From the NCBI RefSeq assembly GCF_010500955.1, contig NZ_QVMJ01000007.1, positions 186,001 through 250,000 of the forward strand: 64,000 bases of DNA. The letters are read 5' to 3'. A model generated the notes under the pieces. It was not told the DNA's origin. It searched no databases and saw only the letters and a program-made list of their open reading frames with translations. The stretch is from Bacteroides sp. 519 (GTDB lineage: Bacteria > Bacteroidota > Bacteroidia > Bacteroidales > Bacteroidaceae). This document shows, piece after piece, positions 27,117-36,866 of this stretch (position 1 is its first letter; each line of letters opens with the position of its first letter). Position numbers and translations under genes: made by a program.

Positions 27117-28877
27117 GAAACTATTCAGTACCCTTCTACCCTCATTTACCATTTCGGTAGCATTGGTAATAGTCAGGTTTACAGGCATAAACTTACCCAC
27201 TGCTTTATTAAGCTTATCCAGTTTTGCTTTCTGTCCTTTGGTTGTAAACTCCTCCCGAAGAATACGAATCTTCTCGGCATCCTGAACACCTTCTACCAAA
27301 CGTTCGAACCGGATACTACTACGATCAGGATAAACGATATATGTATCACCAGCTGCCCAAGTGCGAAAACGGGAATCACGAAGCGGATCTATAGTCCAAC
27401 TGTTGAATGCCCAACGAAGATAACCATCATAATTACCGGCCATAGCATGCCACATGGTCCATGCTGCTTCGGCAGGAGGCGAGAATGTAAATACATTGGG
27501 GAAAGGCTCACTGCAACAAGTATATACAGTAGATACTTTGCCCGCTTTGCGACGTGCAGCAAGCACATCTTCGGGGAAGTTTTCACCATAAGCCAAACAC
27601 ATTTCATGCATCATAGGTTCTACTTCGGGGTAGTAATGTCCCTGTCCGGATACTTTGTAATCAGGATCGGCACGGAAAATCAGGTTGAAGGCATGCTTCA
27701 TTACATCAGCCCCGCGTTCGTCCATAGAAATGGTTGTTTTGTGAAACCAGCCTTTCTGTTTCAGGTGACGGGCAAAATCTTTCAAGAAACTAAACCAGTA
27801 GTCTTCATAAGCAGCTTCACCCGGTTTGGTGTGTACATATCGTATCTGGTTGGATGCCAAATCGTAATAATCGAAATTCAATGCCCATGGAATAAGCGTG
27901 AAACAATTTATTTGCTTGTCAATACCCACACTCATCATAAATTCTACCCAAGTGTCGAACACTGTATAATCATACTCCCAGCTACCGTCGAGGTTCTTTT
28001 TCTTCATTACCATACTTTCGAAAGCATCCTCTGTTTGCTGATTCCATGGTTTATTCATAATGGTAGCAGTAATAACTTTCTGTCCGGCATTGGCAAGTTG
28101 TTTAAACAGCGGACGCATAATATCGAAGTGTTCTTTGCTCCATAAAGTAACATTATACATTCGCGCCACAGCATACGGGCTCTGCCAAAGGTCTAAATGG
28201 AAAGCCCAGTCTTTAGGCTGTGGTAAAGTGTGGTTCAATACCTCTATTTCCATTTGCAGATTCATGGGAGAAATACCATCGGCAGTAACAGTAAGTGTAC
28301 CTTTGTACTTACCCGTAACGGCATCTTGCGGAAGCCACACATTAACCCAAACTGGCTGTGTAACACGTTCCTGCAAATCAATCTTTGTTTGAATATCAAG
28401 GATATCGGCCACCATAGACGAATCCCATTCGGCCTTATTAGGGCGATGACCACAGGCACCTTTCTTGTCCTTGTTTAACTCATCGGTCATGATGTTACGC
28501 ACAAAGTTGGTAGTAACAACCGATGATGGAATTACCCGCGAACCATTCTTGAGGTCGGAAACAGTTACACTAACGTTTTTGAGTTCCTTGTTTGTCCACA
28601 AAACAGCCTGTGCATTAACACGTTCGCCTTTCCAGCCACGGGTTGATAACCGATTGCCCGAAACAGCTGTTGGTACACTTAGCTTCTGGTAGCGGGTATC
28701 AATATTACCCCATTGCAACTGTACGGCCAACTTTTGTTTATTCCATACTTCTTTGGAATCGTGCGGTTTAGTGTCTGTTAATTCAATGAAATCATCTCCC
28801 GGTTTGTAGTTTTGCGCTGTAAGCAACGAAGGGAGACATAAGAAAAAGCCGAAGACGGCAATAAATGTAATCTTCAT
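27111..28877 (-). CDS. GH123-like glycosidase (DUF4091 family)
   Basis: Probable secreted beta-N-acetylgalactosaminidase-type enzyme of 588 residues. The start at 28877 gives a clean signal peptide (MKITFIAVFGFF to LTAQ); the frame is open 26 codons further upstream but passes through the promoter. The N-terminal beta-sandwich (to about 230) precedes a TIM barrel. The Asp-Glu pair expected for GH123 substrate-assisted catalysis is present at 386-387 (SMDERG). Other landmarks are WNVTLWSKEH-like NVTLWSKEHFD, GYLRWAFNSW and DRSSIRFERLVEGVQDAEK, the standard DUF4091 ending. It may trim N-acetylgalactosamine from glycans after desialylation. It is monocistronic with its own promoter. Confidence 0.82.
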   Translation of the reverse strand: MKITFIAVFGFFLCLPSLLTAQNYKPGDDFIELTDTKPHDSKEVWNKQKLAVQLQWGNIDTRYQKLSVPTAVSGNRLSTRGWKGERVNAQAVLWTNKELKNVSVTVSDLKNGSRVIPSSVVTTNFVRNIMTDELNKDKKGACGHRPNKAEWDSSMVADILDIQTKIDLQERVTQPVWVNVWLPQDAVTGKYKGTLTVTADGISPMNLQMEIEVLNHTLPQPKDWAFHLDLWQSPYAVARMYNVTLWSKEHFDIMRPLFKQLANAGQKVITATIMNKPWNQQTEDAFESMVMKKKNLDGSWEYDYTVFDTWVEFMMSVGIDKQINCFTLIPWALNFDYYDLASNQIRYVHTKPGEAAYEDYWFSFLKDFARHLKQKGWFHKTTISMDERGADVMKHAFNLIFRADPDYKVSGQGHYYPEVEPMMHEMCLAYGENFPEDVLAARRKAGKVSTVYTCCSEPFPNVFTFSPPAEAAWTMWHAMAGNYDGYLRWAFNSWTIDPLRDSRFRTWAAGDTYIVYPDRSSIRFERLVEGVQDAEKIRILREEFTTKGQKAKLDKLNKAVGKFMPVNLTITNATEMVNEGRRVLNSFK

Positions 28878-28918
28878 AGAAATTTGAGTATTTAATTTAA
28901 GAGATTTAGTATCGATTA

Positions 28919-28949
28919 CAAACTTAGATAAAAATGTTCGATAAACAAA
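28919..28949 (-). promoter_or_regulatory. Promoter of GH123-like gene
   Basis: Minus strand TAAGTTTG (28919-28926) is an exact TAnnTTTG box; TTTG (28946-28949) lies 19 bases upstream. This is the full Bacteroides consensus. The leader would be about 35 bases. Confidence 0.75.
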
Positions 28950-29006
28950 ACCCACATTCTGTTGTTATAGTAAAGTAGATAAATTACAAACTTAAATTAT
29001 ACGATT

Positions 29007-29246
29007 ATGGGTATTTTATGGTCAATTATTATCGGTATTCTGGCAGGTGCCATTGCTGGTTGGATTATGAAGGGTAGTGGTTTTGGAATTATCATCAACC
29101 TTATTATTGGTTTAGTTGGTAGTGTACTTGGTGGTTGGATTTATACTTTGTTCGGGCTTTCTACTACCAGTATTCTTGGTTCATTATTAATGTCGGTTGT
29201 AGGTGCAATTGCATTACTTTGGATAGTTTCGTTTTTTAAGAAATAG
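29007..29246 (+). CDS. GlsB/YeaQ/YmgE-family membrane protein
   Basis: A 79-residue protein with three membrane segments. Glycine-rich motifs (GILAGAIAGWIMKGSGFG, LVGSVLGGWIY) are typical of the transglycosylase-associated, stress-related small membrane proteins. Length is normal. It stands alone and is followed by a dyad element. Biochemical role is unknown in the family. Confidence 0.88.
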   Translation: MGILWSIIIGILAGAIAGWIMKGSGFGIIINLIIGLVGSVLGGWIYTLFGLSTTSILGSLLMSVVGAIALLWIVSFFKK

Positions 29247-29276
29247 CTGATTATTTGAACACAGAAATAAGGACTT

Positions 29277-29369
29277 TTCACCACAGAGGACACAGAGGGG
29301 CACAGAGGTTTAATTCTCTGCGACATCGCAATTTAATCCTCTGTGTCCTCTGTGTCCTCTGTGGTGAAA
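29277..29369. repeat. Dyad with CACAGAG arms and degenerate core
   Basis: TTCACCACAGAGGACACAG pairs with its reverse at 29350-29369. The loop holds CTCTGCGACATCGCAA, a diverged version of the CATGCGGCATCG core. It lies between the GlsB-type gene and the oxidoreductase gene, both on the plus strand. Confidence 0.8.
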
Positions 29370-29396
29370 TCCAATTCGTAACCTAATTTTAAAATC

Positions 29397-30706
<1,310 letters not shown>

Positions 30707-30707
30707 C

Positions 30708-32906
30708 CTAAAACCTATACCCTATATTTAAATAGAACTCTACATTTTTTGTACTATTCGAGAAATTCAACGATGCTTCCAGCGGCCCAAACAAGCTATC
30801 GTATCCATAGCCAATACTACCACCGGCCAGTTTTCTTCCATTAAATACATCTCCGACTTTATTATTTGTTAAACCATAATTGAAGTTTGCTATTGCATAA
30901 TGTTTTTTAAACATTCTTTGTCGCAACCGAAGATTAACTACAAACAACGAATTATCAACTATTTCCATATAGTTAATTCCTATAAATGGAATTTGTTGTG
31001 GTACATACCGCCCAGGTGTATCTCCGCCAACAGTATTAAGGTACGAATAAGGAGAATCGTTACCAAACAATACCCTGGCATATCCCGAAGGAATAAATGC
31101 TAACCGATTGGTTATTGAAAAAACAGATTTCCACCAAAGACTCACAGCTGTGATAGGAGAATCATCGTTGTAGCTATATAAATTGTCGGTATAAACAGAC
31201 GCATCAGCCTGCAACGAAGTACCTCGGGTTGGATATACTTTCTTATCCATTGTTTCGTAACGGGCTAAAAAGTAATAGCTAAAAAAGCCTTCGGATTTTA
31301 TCACCTGATTGTTTTCATTCCTATTATACAGGAAGTTATCGTAATGAAAATACTCATAACGAACCCCTAAGCCAATTTTCAGATCCTGACTAAAAATATT
31401 GGAATAGCCAATATCTCCAAGATGATGATGATAGGTAGCGTTATATTTTCTATCACCACGGCTATACATGTTTATATCATTATAATGATAAGCATACGAA
31501 AAATTAAAGAATCGCAAAGGGTTAGGCAAAACCATATAATCCAGTCGGGCACCCGACCGTTTACCAAACCTAGCAGTTAATGTGGCTGTGGTAGGTATTT
31601 GGGTATTAAAATTATATGTTGCATTTAACAGTATGGCTGCAATTTCTTCGGAGTCGAACCGAATGCCCAAACGAAACAAGTTTACTTGGTTATCTTCCAT
31701 ATAAAATACAAGATTATACCCATCGGAAACCTCATTTAATGTATAACTGATATTAGCATATATCTGTTTGGCATACAATCTTTTTACAGCAGTTTTTAGT
31801 TGTTGCATGGTAAGATAACTGTTTTCTGTTAACTTACAAATTTCAAGAAGATGTGACTCGTCCGGATTTTTAATGCCAGTAAAAGTAATATTGTGAATGT
31901 GTACCACTGTGGTATCTGTTAGGAAATGATAAGGCACACGCGGTTCAGGAGTATAGTTCTTTCTTACCCCTATCTTTTCTTTAAAATCAATCAGTTCATC
32001 CCACTTCTGCCGGGCAGCATATTCGCCCCTGGTCATTAGGGTATCTAGTGCGGGTAAGGTAAAACTGGCTGCATTATATCCCTTAACGTTTACTTTTATA
32101 TAGAGATCAACATGCTTCATGTTTTCGTTATACTTATCGCGGCTCAACATGTCCGACATTTCGCTTACCATATCAGGAACAGTTGCTAAACTTTTGTTTT
32201 CATCAGGATCGTTCTGCACATCAACACCTATCACAAGGTCGGCCCCCATCTTCAATGCTACATCTACAGGGAAATTATTTATTAATCCCCCATCTACCAA
32301 CACCATACTATCAGTACGTACCGGAGTAAATGCAGCCGGTATGGCCATACTTGCACGCATAGATTCACTAATCTTACCCGAATGAAAAACTACTTCTTTG
32401 CCTTTGCGTAAATCTACTGCTACACAAGCAAAAGGAATGGGCAGTTTGTTGAAGTTAATAGAATCATGATACCCAATTGTTAGTTCGTTAAAAAGAACTG
32501 CCAGATTCTTTCCTTTTATTATACCATCGGGAATCGCTTCTTTGGGAGTTTCGTTAAAGGGCAATGTAATCACATATTTGGCATCGTCTTCTTTTTCGGT
32601 AAACGTTTTAGTACTTCTTTTGGCGGCATCGCTCAGCAAAAAGCTCCAGTCTTGCACCATAATCATACTATCTAATTGGTGTGGAGTATAACCCATTGAA
32701 TATAAAGCTCCTACAAGAGCACCCATACTGGTACCTGCTACATAATCAATTGGTATACCGGCTTCTTCGATTACTTTTAAAGCTCTTACATGGGCAACTC
32801 CTTTGGCACCACCACCACTTAACACAACAGCCACCTTTTTACGCTCTTGCGTATGGGCTGGTAAAGCACAAAGAATTATCAAGATAACAGAGATTATCGT
32901 TTTCAT
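30708..32906 (-). CDS. Patatin-like phospholipase with POTRA and outer-membrane barrel
   Basis: The 732-residue protein starts at 32906 with a signal peptide ending HTQ. Residues about 24-235 are the patatin lipase: VLSGGGAKGVAH oxyanion loop, nucleophile Ser60 in GTSMG, and the dyad Asp in VDGGLINNFPVD. A POTRA-like domain follows (about 325-400, THIHNITFTGIKN region), then a 16-strand-type barrel ending in EFYLNIGYRF. This is the PlpD (type Vd) architecture, in which the lipase is presented at or released from the outer membrane. It lies 61 bases downstream of an acyltransferase gene, with a small hairpin between. Confidence 0.92.
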   Translation of the reverse strand: MKTIISVILIILCALPAHTQERKKVAVVLSGGGAKGVAHVRALKVIEEAGIPIDYVAGTSMGALVGALYSMGYTPHQLDSMIMVQDWSFLLSDAAKRSTKTFTEKEDDAKYVITLPFNETPKEAIPDGIIKGKNLAVLFNELTIGYHDSINFNKLPIPFACVAVDLRKGKEVVFHSGKISESMRASMAIPAAFTPVRTDSMVLVDGGLINNFPVDVALKMGADLVIGVDVQNDPDENKSLATVPDMVSEMSDMLSRDKYNENMKHVDLYIKVNVKGYNAASFTLPALDTLMTRGEYAARQKWDELIDFKEKIGVRKNYTPEPRVPYHFLTDTTVVHIHNITFTGIKNPDESHLLEICKLTENSYLTMQQLKTAVKRLYAKQIYANISYTLNEVSDGYNLVFYMEDNQVNLFRLGIRFDSEEIAAILLNATYNFNTQIPTTATLTARFGKRSGARLDYMVLPNPLRFFNFSYAYHYNDINMYSRGDRKYNATYHHHLGDIGYSNIFSQDLKIGLGVRYEYFHYDNFLYNRNENNQVIKSEGFFSYYFLARYETMDKKVYPTRGTSLQADASVYTDNLYSYNDDSPITAVSLWWKSVFSITNRLAFIPSGYARVLFGNDSPYSYLNTVGGDTPGRYVPQQIPFIGINYMEIVDNSLFVVNLRLRQRMFKKHYAIANFNYGLTNNKVGDVFNGRKLAGGSIGYGYDSLFGPLEASLNFSNSTKNVEFYLNIGYRF

Positions 32907-32930
32907 TTTTAAGTTTCTGTTTTGGTTTTT

Positions 32931-32969
32931 AAAATTAGTTATGAACACCTTAGTTATATAACTAATTTT
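32931..32969. repeat. 12-bp inverted repeat between acyltransferase and patatin genes
   Basis: AAAATTAGTTAT (32931-32942) pairs with ATAACTAATTTT (32958-32969). It overlaps the acyltransferase stop. Possible attenuator or processing site. Confidence 0.6.
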
Positions 32970-33810
32970 ATACGTAATTGTTTAGCCCCGAAAGCTCATA
33001 CGTTTTTTGATAAAGAAAATCGGCCAACAGTCTATCGTCTTTTATTTCATTTACTTGCTCAACAGATATTGGTTTACCAATATAGATGTCGGCCTTTTTC
33101 CCTTGTTTATTAAAAGCTTCGCCGGGAATACGTACAGTGCGGATTCTCCAGTTTACTTTACCCAACCAATAGAAGAAACGAGAGTTGAAGAAATCAAAAT
33201 AAACCGGATATATAGGAACTTGTGTTTTACGAATCAACCGAATAATGCTAAGTGCCCAAGGTATATCACAAACTGCTTTTTTCTCACTGTTATATGATGA
33301 AATACCACCTGCTGGGAAAAATCCCATTGGATGTCCTTCTTTTAAACGGGCAAGTGAGAGCCGAACGCCATTCACATTTTTCAGATTACCTCCTTTTTTC
33401 TCTGAATCGGGCTGTACGGATATAAAGTTATCGCCCATTGCTTCTATCATAGCTAACACACCATTTACCATCACCTTAAAATCGGGCCGAAGTTTTGCAA
33501 AAACATCAATCAACATAACTCCGTCTAACGAGCCAATAGGATGATTAGAAACCGTTACAAATGCACCAGTGGGTAGTGTATCCAGGATTTCTTTATTGTG
33601 TATCTGATATGATGTATCTATTAAGGGATCGCTTAAAAGCGCTGTGGTAAATTCGGCTCCCCGTAAGTGGCACGAATTTGCATAAGCCTGATTTACCTTA
33701 TCTATAGAAAGCCACGTCATAAGGCGTTTCCCCATAAATGTTCCAAACTTACTTCTAAAGAAAGGAATCATTCGTTGTAAATCGTGAATATCAACAACTG
33801 TCTTTTTCAT
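32968..33810 (-). CDS. Lysophospholipid acyltransferase-family protein
   Basis: A 280-residue PlsC-like acyltransferase. The NHx4D active-site motif appears as SNHPIGSLDG near residue 88, with the second block FFPAGGIS (P-E-G type motif altered to PAGG) near 168 and a hydrophobic strand VPIYPVYFDF. It would transfer an acyl chain to a lysolipid or amino-acid lipid at the inner membrane. Bacteroidetes use related enzymes for ornithine/glycine lipids, so the acceptor is uncertain. A -7 box at 33927 places a dyad element in its mRNA leader. Confidence 0.82.
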   Translation of the reverse strand: MKKTVVDIHDLQRMIPFFRSKFGTFMGKRLMTWLSIDKVNQAYANSCHLRGAEFTTALLSDPLIDTSYQIHNKEILDTLPTGAFVTVSNHPIGSLDGVMLIDVFAKLRPDFKVMVNGVLAMIEAMGDNFISVQPDSEKKGGNLKNVNGVRLSLARLKEGHPMGFFPAGGISSYNSEKKAVCDIPWALSIIRLIRKTQVPIYPVYFDFFNSRFFYWLGKVNWRIRTVRIPGEAFNKQGKKADIYIGKPISVEQVNEIKDDRLLADFLYQKTYELSGLNNYV

Positions 33811-33818
33811 TATAAAAA

Positions 33819-33921
33819 GTTTTGAATAATGAGTTTTGAGTAATGAGTAATGAGTTTTGAGTAATGAGTTATTGATACACAGTTACTCAAAACTCATTAC
33901 TCATTACTCAAAACTCATAAC
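33819..33921. repeat. GAGTAAT-arm dyad without the usual core
   Basis: Left arm GAGTTTTGAGTAATGAGTAA and a matching right arm of ACTCATT/ACTCAAA units surround TTATTGATACACAGTTAC instead of ATGCCGCAT. It would lie in the 5' leader of the acyltransferase mRNA. Confidence 0.8.
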
Positions 33922-33926
33922 TATTA

Positions 33927-33934
33927 CAAATATA
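33927..33934 (-). promoter_or_regulatory. -7 box of acyltransferase gene
   Basis: TATATTTG on the minus strand. No -33 match seen. It is back to back with the rnpB promoter. Confidence 0.45.
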
Positions 33935-33956
33935 CGGCTTTCCTCGTATTTTTTTG

Positions 33957-33964
33957 TAATTTTG
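33957..33964 (+). promoter_or_regulatory. -7 box of rnpB
   Basis: TAATTTTG matches TAnnTTTG and lies nine bases before the predicted 5' end of RNase P RNA, the expected distance. Confidence 0.7.
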
Positions 33965-33972
33965 CAGTTCAA

Positions 33973-34326
33973 ACAGTTAACCGGTTTGTCGCTTGCATTT
34001 ATGCAGGAGGAAAGTCCGGGCAACACAGAGCATCCTACTTTTTAACCGAAAGCTATCCGTGAGGGTGGAGTAACGTAGAAGAAAAGAACCGCCTGTTGCA
34101 AAACAGGTAAGGGTGAGAAGGTGGGGTAAGAGCCCACCAGTCGCGTGGTGACACGTTGAGCTGTACGTCTTAGGAGTTGTAAGGTCATGTATACCGGCGC
34201 TATGAGGGCTGCTCGCCCCATGTTGGAGGGTAGACCGCTAAAGTGATATGGCAACATATCACTCAGATAAATGACAAACGCCTTAATTTTTATTAAGGAA
34301 CAGAACCCGGCTTATAGGTTAACTGT
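33973..34326 (+). ncRNA. rnpB: RNase P RNA (class A)
   Basis: The catalytic RNA that matures tRNA 5' ends. P1 is formed by ACAGTTAACC at 33973 and GGTTAACTGT ending at 34326. Universal core segments are present: GAGGAAAGTCCGGGC (CR-I) near 34007, and CAGAACCCGGCTTAT (CR-V) near 34301. Between them are the variable helices, with GAAAGATATCACTC-like hairpin arms such as GTGATATGGCAACATATCAC. Length of about 354 is normal. A run of T follows. Confidence 0.95.
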
Positions 34327-34334
34327 TTTTTTTA
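34326..34334 (+). terminator. T-tract after rnpB
   Basis: A T-rich tract directly after the closing P1 strand, immediately followed by another dyad. Likely end of the RNase P transcript. Confidence 0.55.
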
Positions 34335-34336
34335 AT

Positions 34337-34429
34337 TAGTAGTTAGTAGATAGTTAGTAGCTGGTAGTTAGTAGCTAGTAATGCGGCATCGTTTTCTACT
34401 ATCTACTATCTACTAACTACTATCTACTT
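34337..34429. repeat. Conserved-core dyad with AGTAGTT/AGTAGAT arms
   Basis: Heptamer arms of a third sequence type (AGTAGTTAGTAGATAGTTAG and reverse CTACTATCTACTAAC) flank AATGCGGCATCG. It lies between rnpB and the yihY-type gene, ending six bases before the start codon, so it would be in that gene's leader if transcribed from upstream. Confidence 0.85.
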
Positions 34430-34434
34430 AAACC

Positions 34435-35754
34435 ATGATTAATAAAATAAAACGATTCTGGAATTTTATTACCGAAGATATCTGGCGGGTTACCGAAGGT
34501 GAAGTTACTCAGAACAGATTCTTTTTATATACTGCTTTAAAATCCATATACCTTACTGCCGATAGATTTGCATCAGATAGAATAGGTCAGAGGGCATCGG
34601 CCTTGACTTATAGTACACTGCTGGCTATTGTACCTATACTGGCAATTTTATTTGCAATTGCCCGCGGGTTTGGTTTTGAAAATCTGGTAAGAAACCAACT
34701 CGACGGATTTATGGGAGGTGTAAACGAGAACACAGGAACCATTCTGCAATTTGTTGATGATTACTTAAAGCAGGCACAAAGCGGAGTATTTGTTGGTATA
34801 GGATTGGTTATGTTATTGTGGACGGTACTCAACCTAACCGATAATATTGAAAGTATTTTTAACCACATCTGGCAGGTTAAAAAGCAACGAAGCATGTACC
34901 GGAAAATAACAGACTATTTCTCCATGTTTTTGTTACTACCCATTCTTCTGGTGTTATCCGGAGGGGTTTCTATATTTACCAGTACCATATTAAAAGAAAT
35001 GGAAAGTTATATTCTCCTAGGTTCTTTTATGCGTTTTCTGGTAAAATTAATTCCTTTTATTTTGGTTTGGTTTATGTTTACTGGTTTATACATCTTTATG
35101 CCAAATACCAAGGTAAAGTTTATGCCTGCCTTTATTTCGGGCGTTCTTGCGGGTACTATTTTCCAAACATTCCAGTTCCTGTATATCAATGGACAGATAT
35201 GGGTTACCAAATACAATGCTATATATGGTAGTTTTGCTGCCATTCCTTTATTGCTTTTATGGCTGCAAATGTCGTGGACTATTTGTTTAATTGGTGTAGA
35301 GCTAACTTATTCTATTCAAAATGTTCATGCTTACAGCTTTGATAAAGATACCCGGAATATCAGCCGACGGTTTAGAGACTTTATTTCTATCCTTATTATG
35401 TCTCTCATTGCCAAACGCTTCGAAAACAACGAGCCACCTTACTCGGCCGAAGTGATATCCGAGCAATACCAGATTCCTATCAGTTTAACCAATCAGGTTC
35501 TATTTCAACTACAAGAAATCAACCTTGTTCATGAAGTTATGTCGGACGAAAAAAGTGATGATATAACATATCAGCCTTCCATGGATATCAATAAACTAAA
35601 TGTGGCTGTTTTACTTGAAAGACTGGACTCTTATGGTTCGGAGGATTTCAAGATTGATACCGAAAATGAGTTTAAAGATGAATGGAAGGTACTGCTTGAT
35701 ATCAGGGATGATTATTATGGCAAGGCTAGTAATGTTTTGCTAAAGGATTTGTAG
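34435..35754 (+). CDS. YihY/BrkB-family inner-membrane protein
   Basis: A 439-residue protein. Residues about 45-300 hold the six membrane segments of the YihY family (ALTYSTLLAIVPILAILFA, WTVLNLTDNIESIFNHIWQ, NAIYGSFAAIPLLLLWLQM). The soluble C-terminus resembles a winged helix (SAEVISEQYQIPISLTNQV). Formerly annotated as ribonuclease BN, which is not supported; role is unknown. It converges on the toxin candidate with only five bases between stops. Confidence 0.9.
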   Translation: MINKIKRFWNFITEDIWRVTEGEVTQNRFFLYTALKSIYLTADRFASDRIGQRASALTYSTLLAIVPILAILFAIARGFGFENLVRNQLDGFMGGVNENTGTILQFVDDYLKQAQSGVFVGIGLVMLLWTVLNLTDNIESIFNHIWQVKKQRSMYRKITDYFSMFLLLPILLVLSGGVSIFTSTILKEMESYILLGSFMRFLVKLIPFILVWFMFTGLYIFMPNTKVKFMPAFISGVLAGTIFQTFQFLYINGQIWVTKYNAIYGSFAAIPLLLLWLQMSWTICLIGVELTYSIQNVHAYSFDKDTRNISRRFRDFISILIMSLIAKRFENNEPPYSAEVISEQYQIPISLTNQVLFQLQEINLVHEVMSDEKSDDITYQPSMDINKLNVAVLLERLDSYGSEDFKIDTENEFKDEWKVLLDIRDDYYGKASNVLLKDL

Positions 35755-35759
35755 TAGAT

Positions 35760-36224
35760 TCATACACATAACTCATTCAAAATTTTCTCAAATATTTTTT
35801 TGTATCTGATAGGAGTATATTTAGATCTATACATTGAATAAAGAATTTCAATATATTCTTCTTCACTTAAAACGAAGCAAATACGAGGATTATTAAATCC
35901 ATCAATAAGTTCTTGCTGACTCTTGTTTTGGAAACAATAGTCAAAAGGGATTATTGTTCTTTTTGGAAAAGCAAATGGAATATTACCGGTAGTTTTACCA
36001 ACTACATGTCCAATATCAAAAACATAAGCAACGATTTCTCCTTTCTCATTTTTAACTTTTCCATGAGTAATGTGCGGGTACTTTGTAATATGATATTGTT
36101 GCGATGTAGAGAAACACGCAATAATATCAAGATCAGAACCTCTGTACAAAGAAATTAGATACTTATCTTTCTTAGGTATAGTAAAAAGACAGAAGCCATA
36201 AATAACATTTTTAGGACTTAGCAT
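35760..36224 (-). CDS. Unrecognised protein, candidate toxin of a Panacea-antitoxin pair
   Basis: I do not recognise this 154-residue basic protein. It has an alternating beta-strand N-terminal half (YLISLYRGSDLDIIACFSTS, GEIVAYVFDIGHVVG), a middle block FPKRTIIPFDYCF and a helical, lysine-rich tail. A Met at 36224 is taken as start; a TTG at 36239 would overlap the upstream stop as TTGA. It directly follows the Panacea-domain gene, the usual place for the toxin in such pairs. No catalytic motif is visible and no signal peptide. A plain accessory protein is the alternative. Confidence 0.6.
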   Translation of the reverse strand: MLSPKNVIYGFCLFTIPKKDKYLISLYRGSDLDIIACFSTSQQYHITKYPHITHGKVKNEKGEIVAYVFDIGHVVGKTTGNIPFAFPKRTIIPFDYCFQNKSQQELIDGFNNPRICFVLSEEEYIEILYSMYRSKYTPIRYKKIFEKILNELCV

Positions 36225-36235
36225 AATCCCAAATA

Positions 36236-36820
36236 TCAAGCTTGATTTAAACTAGCTGTGAACATGATGTTATCCAAAGCTTCAATATATGAATTATACT
36301 TTTCTTCATCGTCCTTTATCAAAGAAATCAAATCCAATTTCACGGTAGATTTTCCATTGTCTTTAAAATCCAATCCTTTTTCTGAAACGGTTTTAGACCA
36401 AAGGCTTTCTGATTGATGCGTAATTTCAGATAATTGATCGGCTGTAAAGCTACCATATTCATTAATTATTGAATCAATGACTTCCAAATGATATTCTCCA
36501 AATAAATCTAATCCTGCATCTAAGTTAAACTCATTTACTGGATAAACATAGTATTTTCCATCCTTAATACTTTTGTGTGCTTTAACATATTTAGAAAACG
36601 TTCCATTTTTTATATCATATATTTCAGGAGCCACAGGTCCTTTTTTCCAGGCAAAATAATCTAACCAAGTTAAAGGGTAACCATTTTCCTTGATATAAAG
36701 TTCGTCAATAAGAAAAATTATTTTAATTAACTTTCTTAAATTTAGATTGGAGATCTTTGAGCTTATATAAGCTAACAATACTCCTATTTTTTCTTCATTT
36801 GCTTCAAATCCTATAGACAT
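36236..36820 (-). CDS. Panacea-domain (DUF4065) protein, candidate antitoxin
   Basis: A 194-residue cytoplasmic protein. The N-terminal two thirds match the Panacea/SocA-like domain: IGVLLAYISSKI, LNLRKLIKIIFLIDELYIKENG, PLTWLDYFAWKKGPVAPEIYD, and ADQLSEITHQSESLWSK. Proteins with this domain neutralise many unrelated toxins encoded beside them, and some act as proteolytic adaptors. It is first in a two-gene unit with the unrecognised protein. A strong -7 box is 28 bases upstream. Family assignment is good; the toxin-antitoxin role is inferred from context. Confidence 0.82.
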   Translation of the reverse strand: MSIGFEANEEKIGVLLAYISSKISNLNLRKLIKIIFLIDELYIKENGYPLTWLDYFAWKKGPVAPEIYDIKNGTFSKYVKAHKSIKDGKYYVYPVNEFNLDAGLDLFGEYHLEVIDSIINEYGSFTADQLSEITHQSESLWSKTVSEKGLDFKDNGKSTVKLDLISLIKDDEEKYNSYIEALDNIMFTASLNQA

Positions 36821-36847
36821 AATTACGCATTCAAACTATTTATGGCG

Positions 36848-36855
36848 CAAAGATA
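36848..36855 (-). promoter_or_regulatory. -7 box of Panacea gene
   Basis: TATCTTTG on the minus strand matches TAnnTTTG. The pair therefore has its own promoter and need not rely on the fimbrial operon upstream. Confidence 0.55.
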
Positions 36856-36866
36856 CAAAATTTCAT

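Noticed and set aside
27027..28145. Plus-strand open frame of 372 codons opposite the GH123-like gene
   Set aside because: It is antisense to a well supported enzyme, begins in a dyad repeat and has no recognisable motifs; its length follows from codon use on the other strand.
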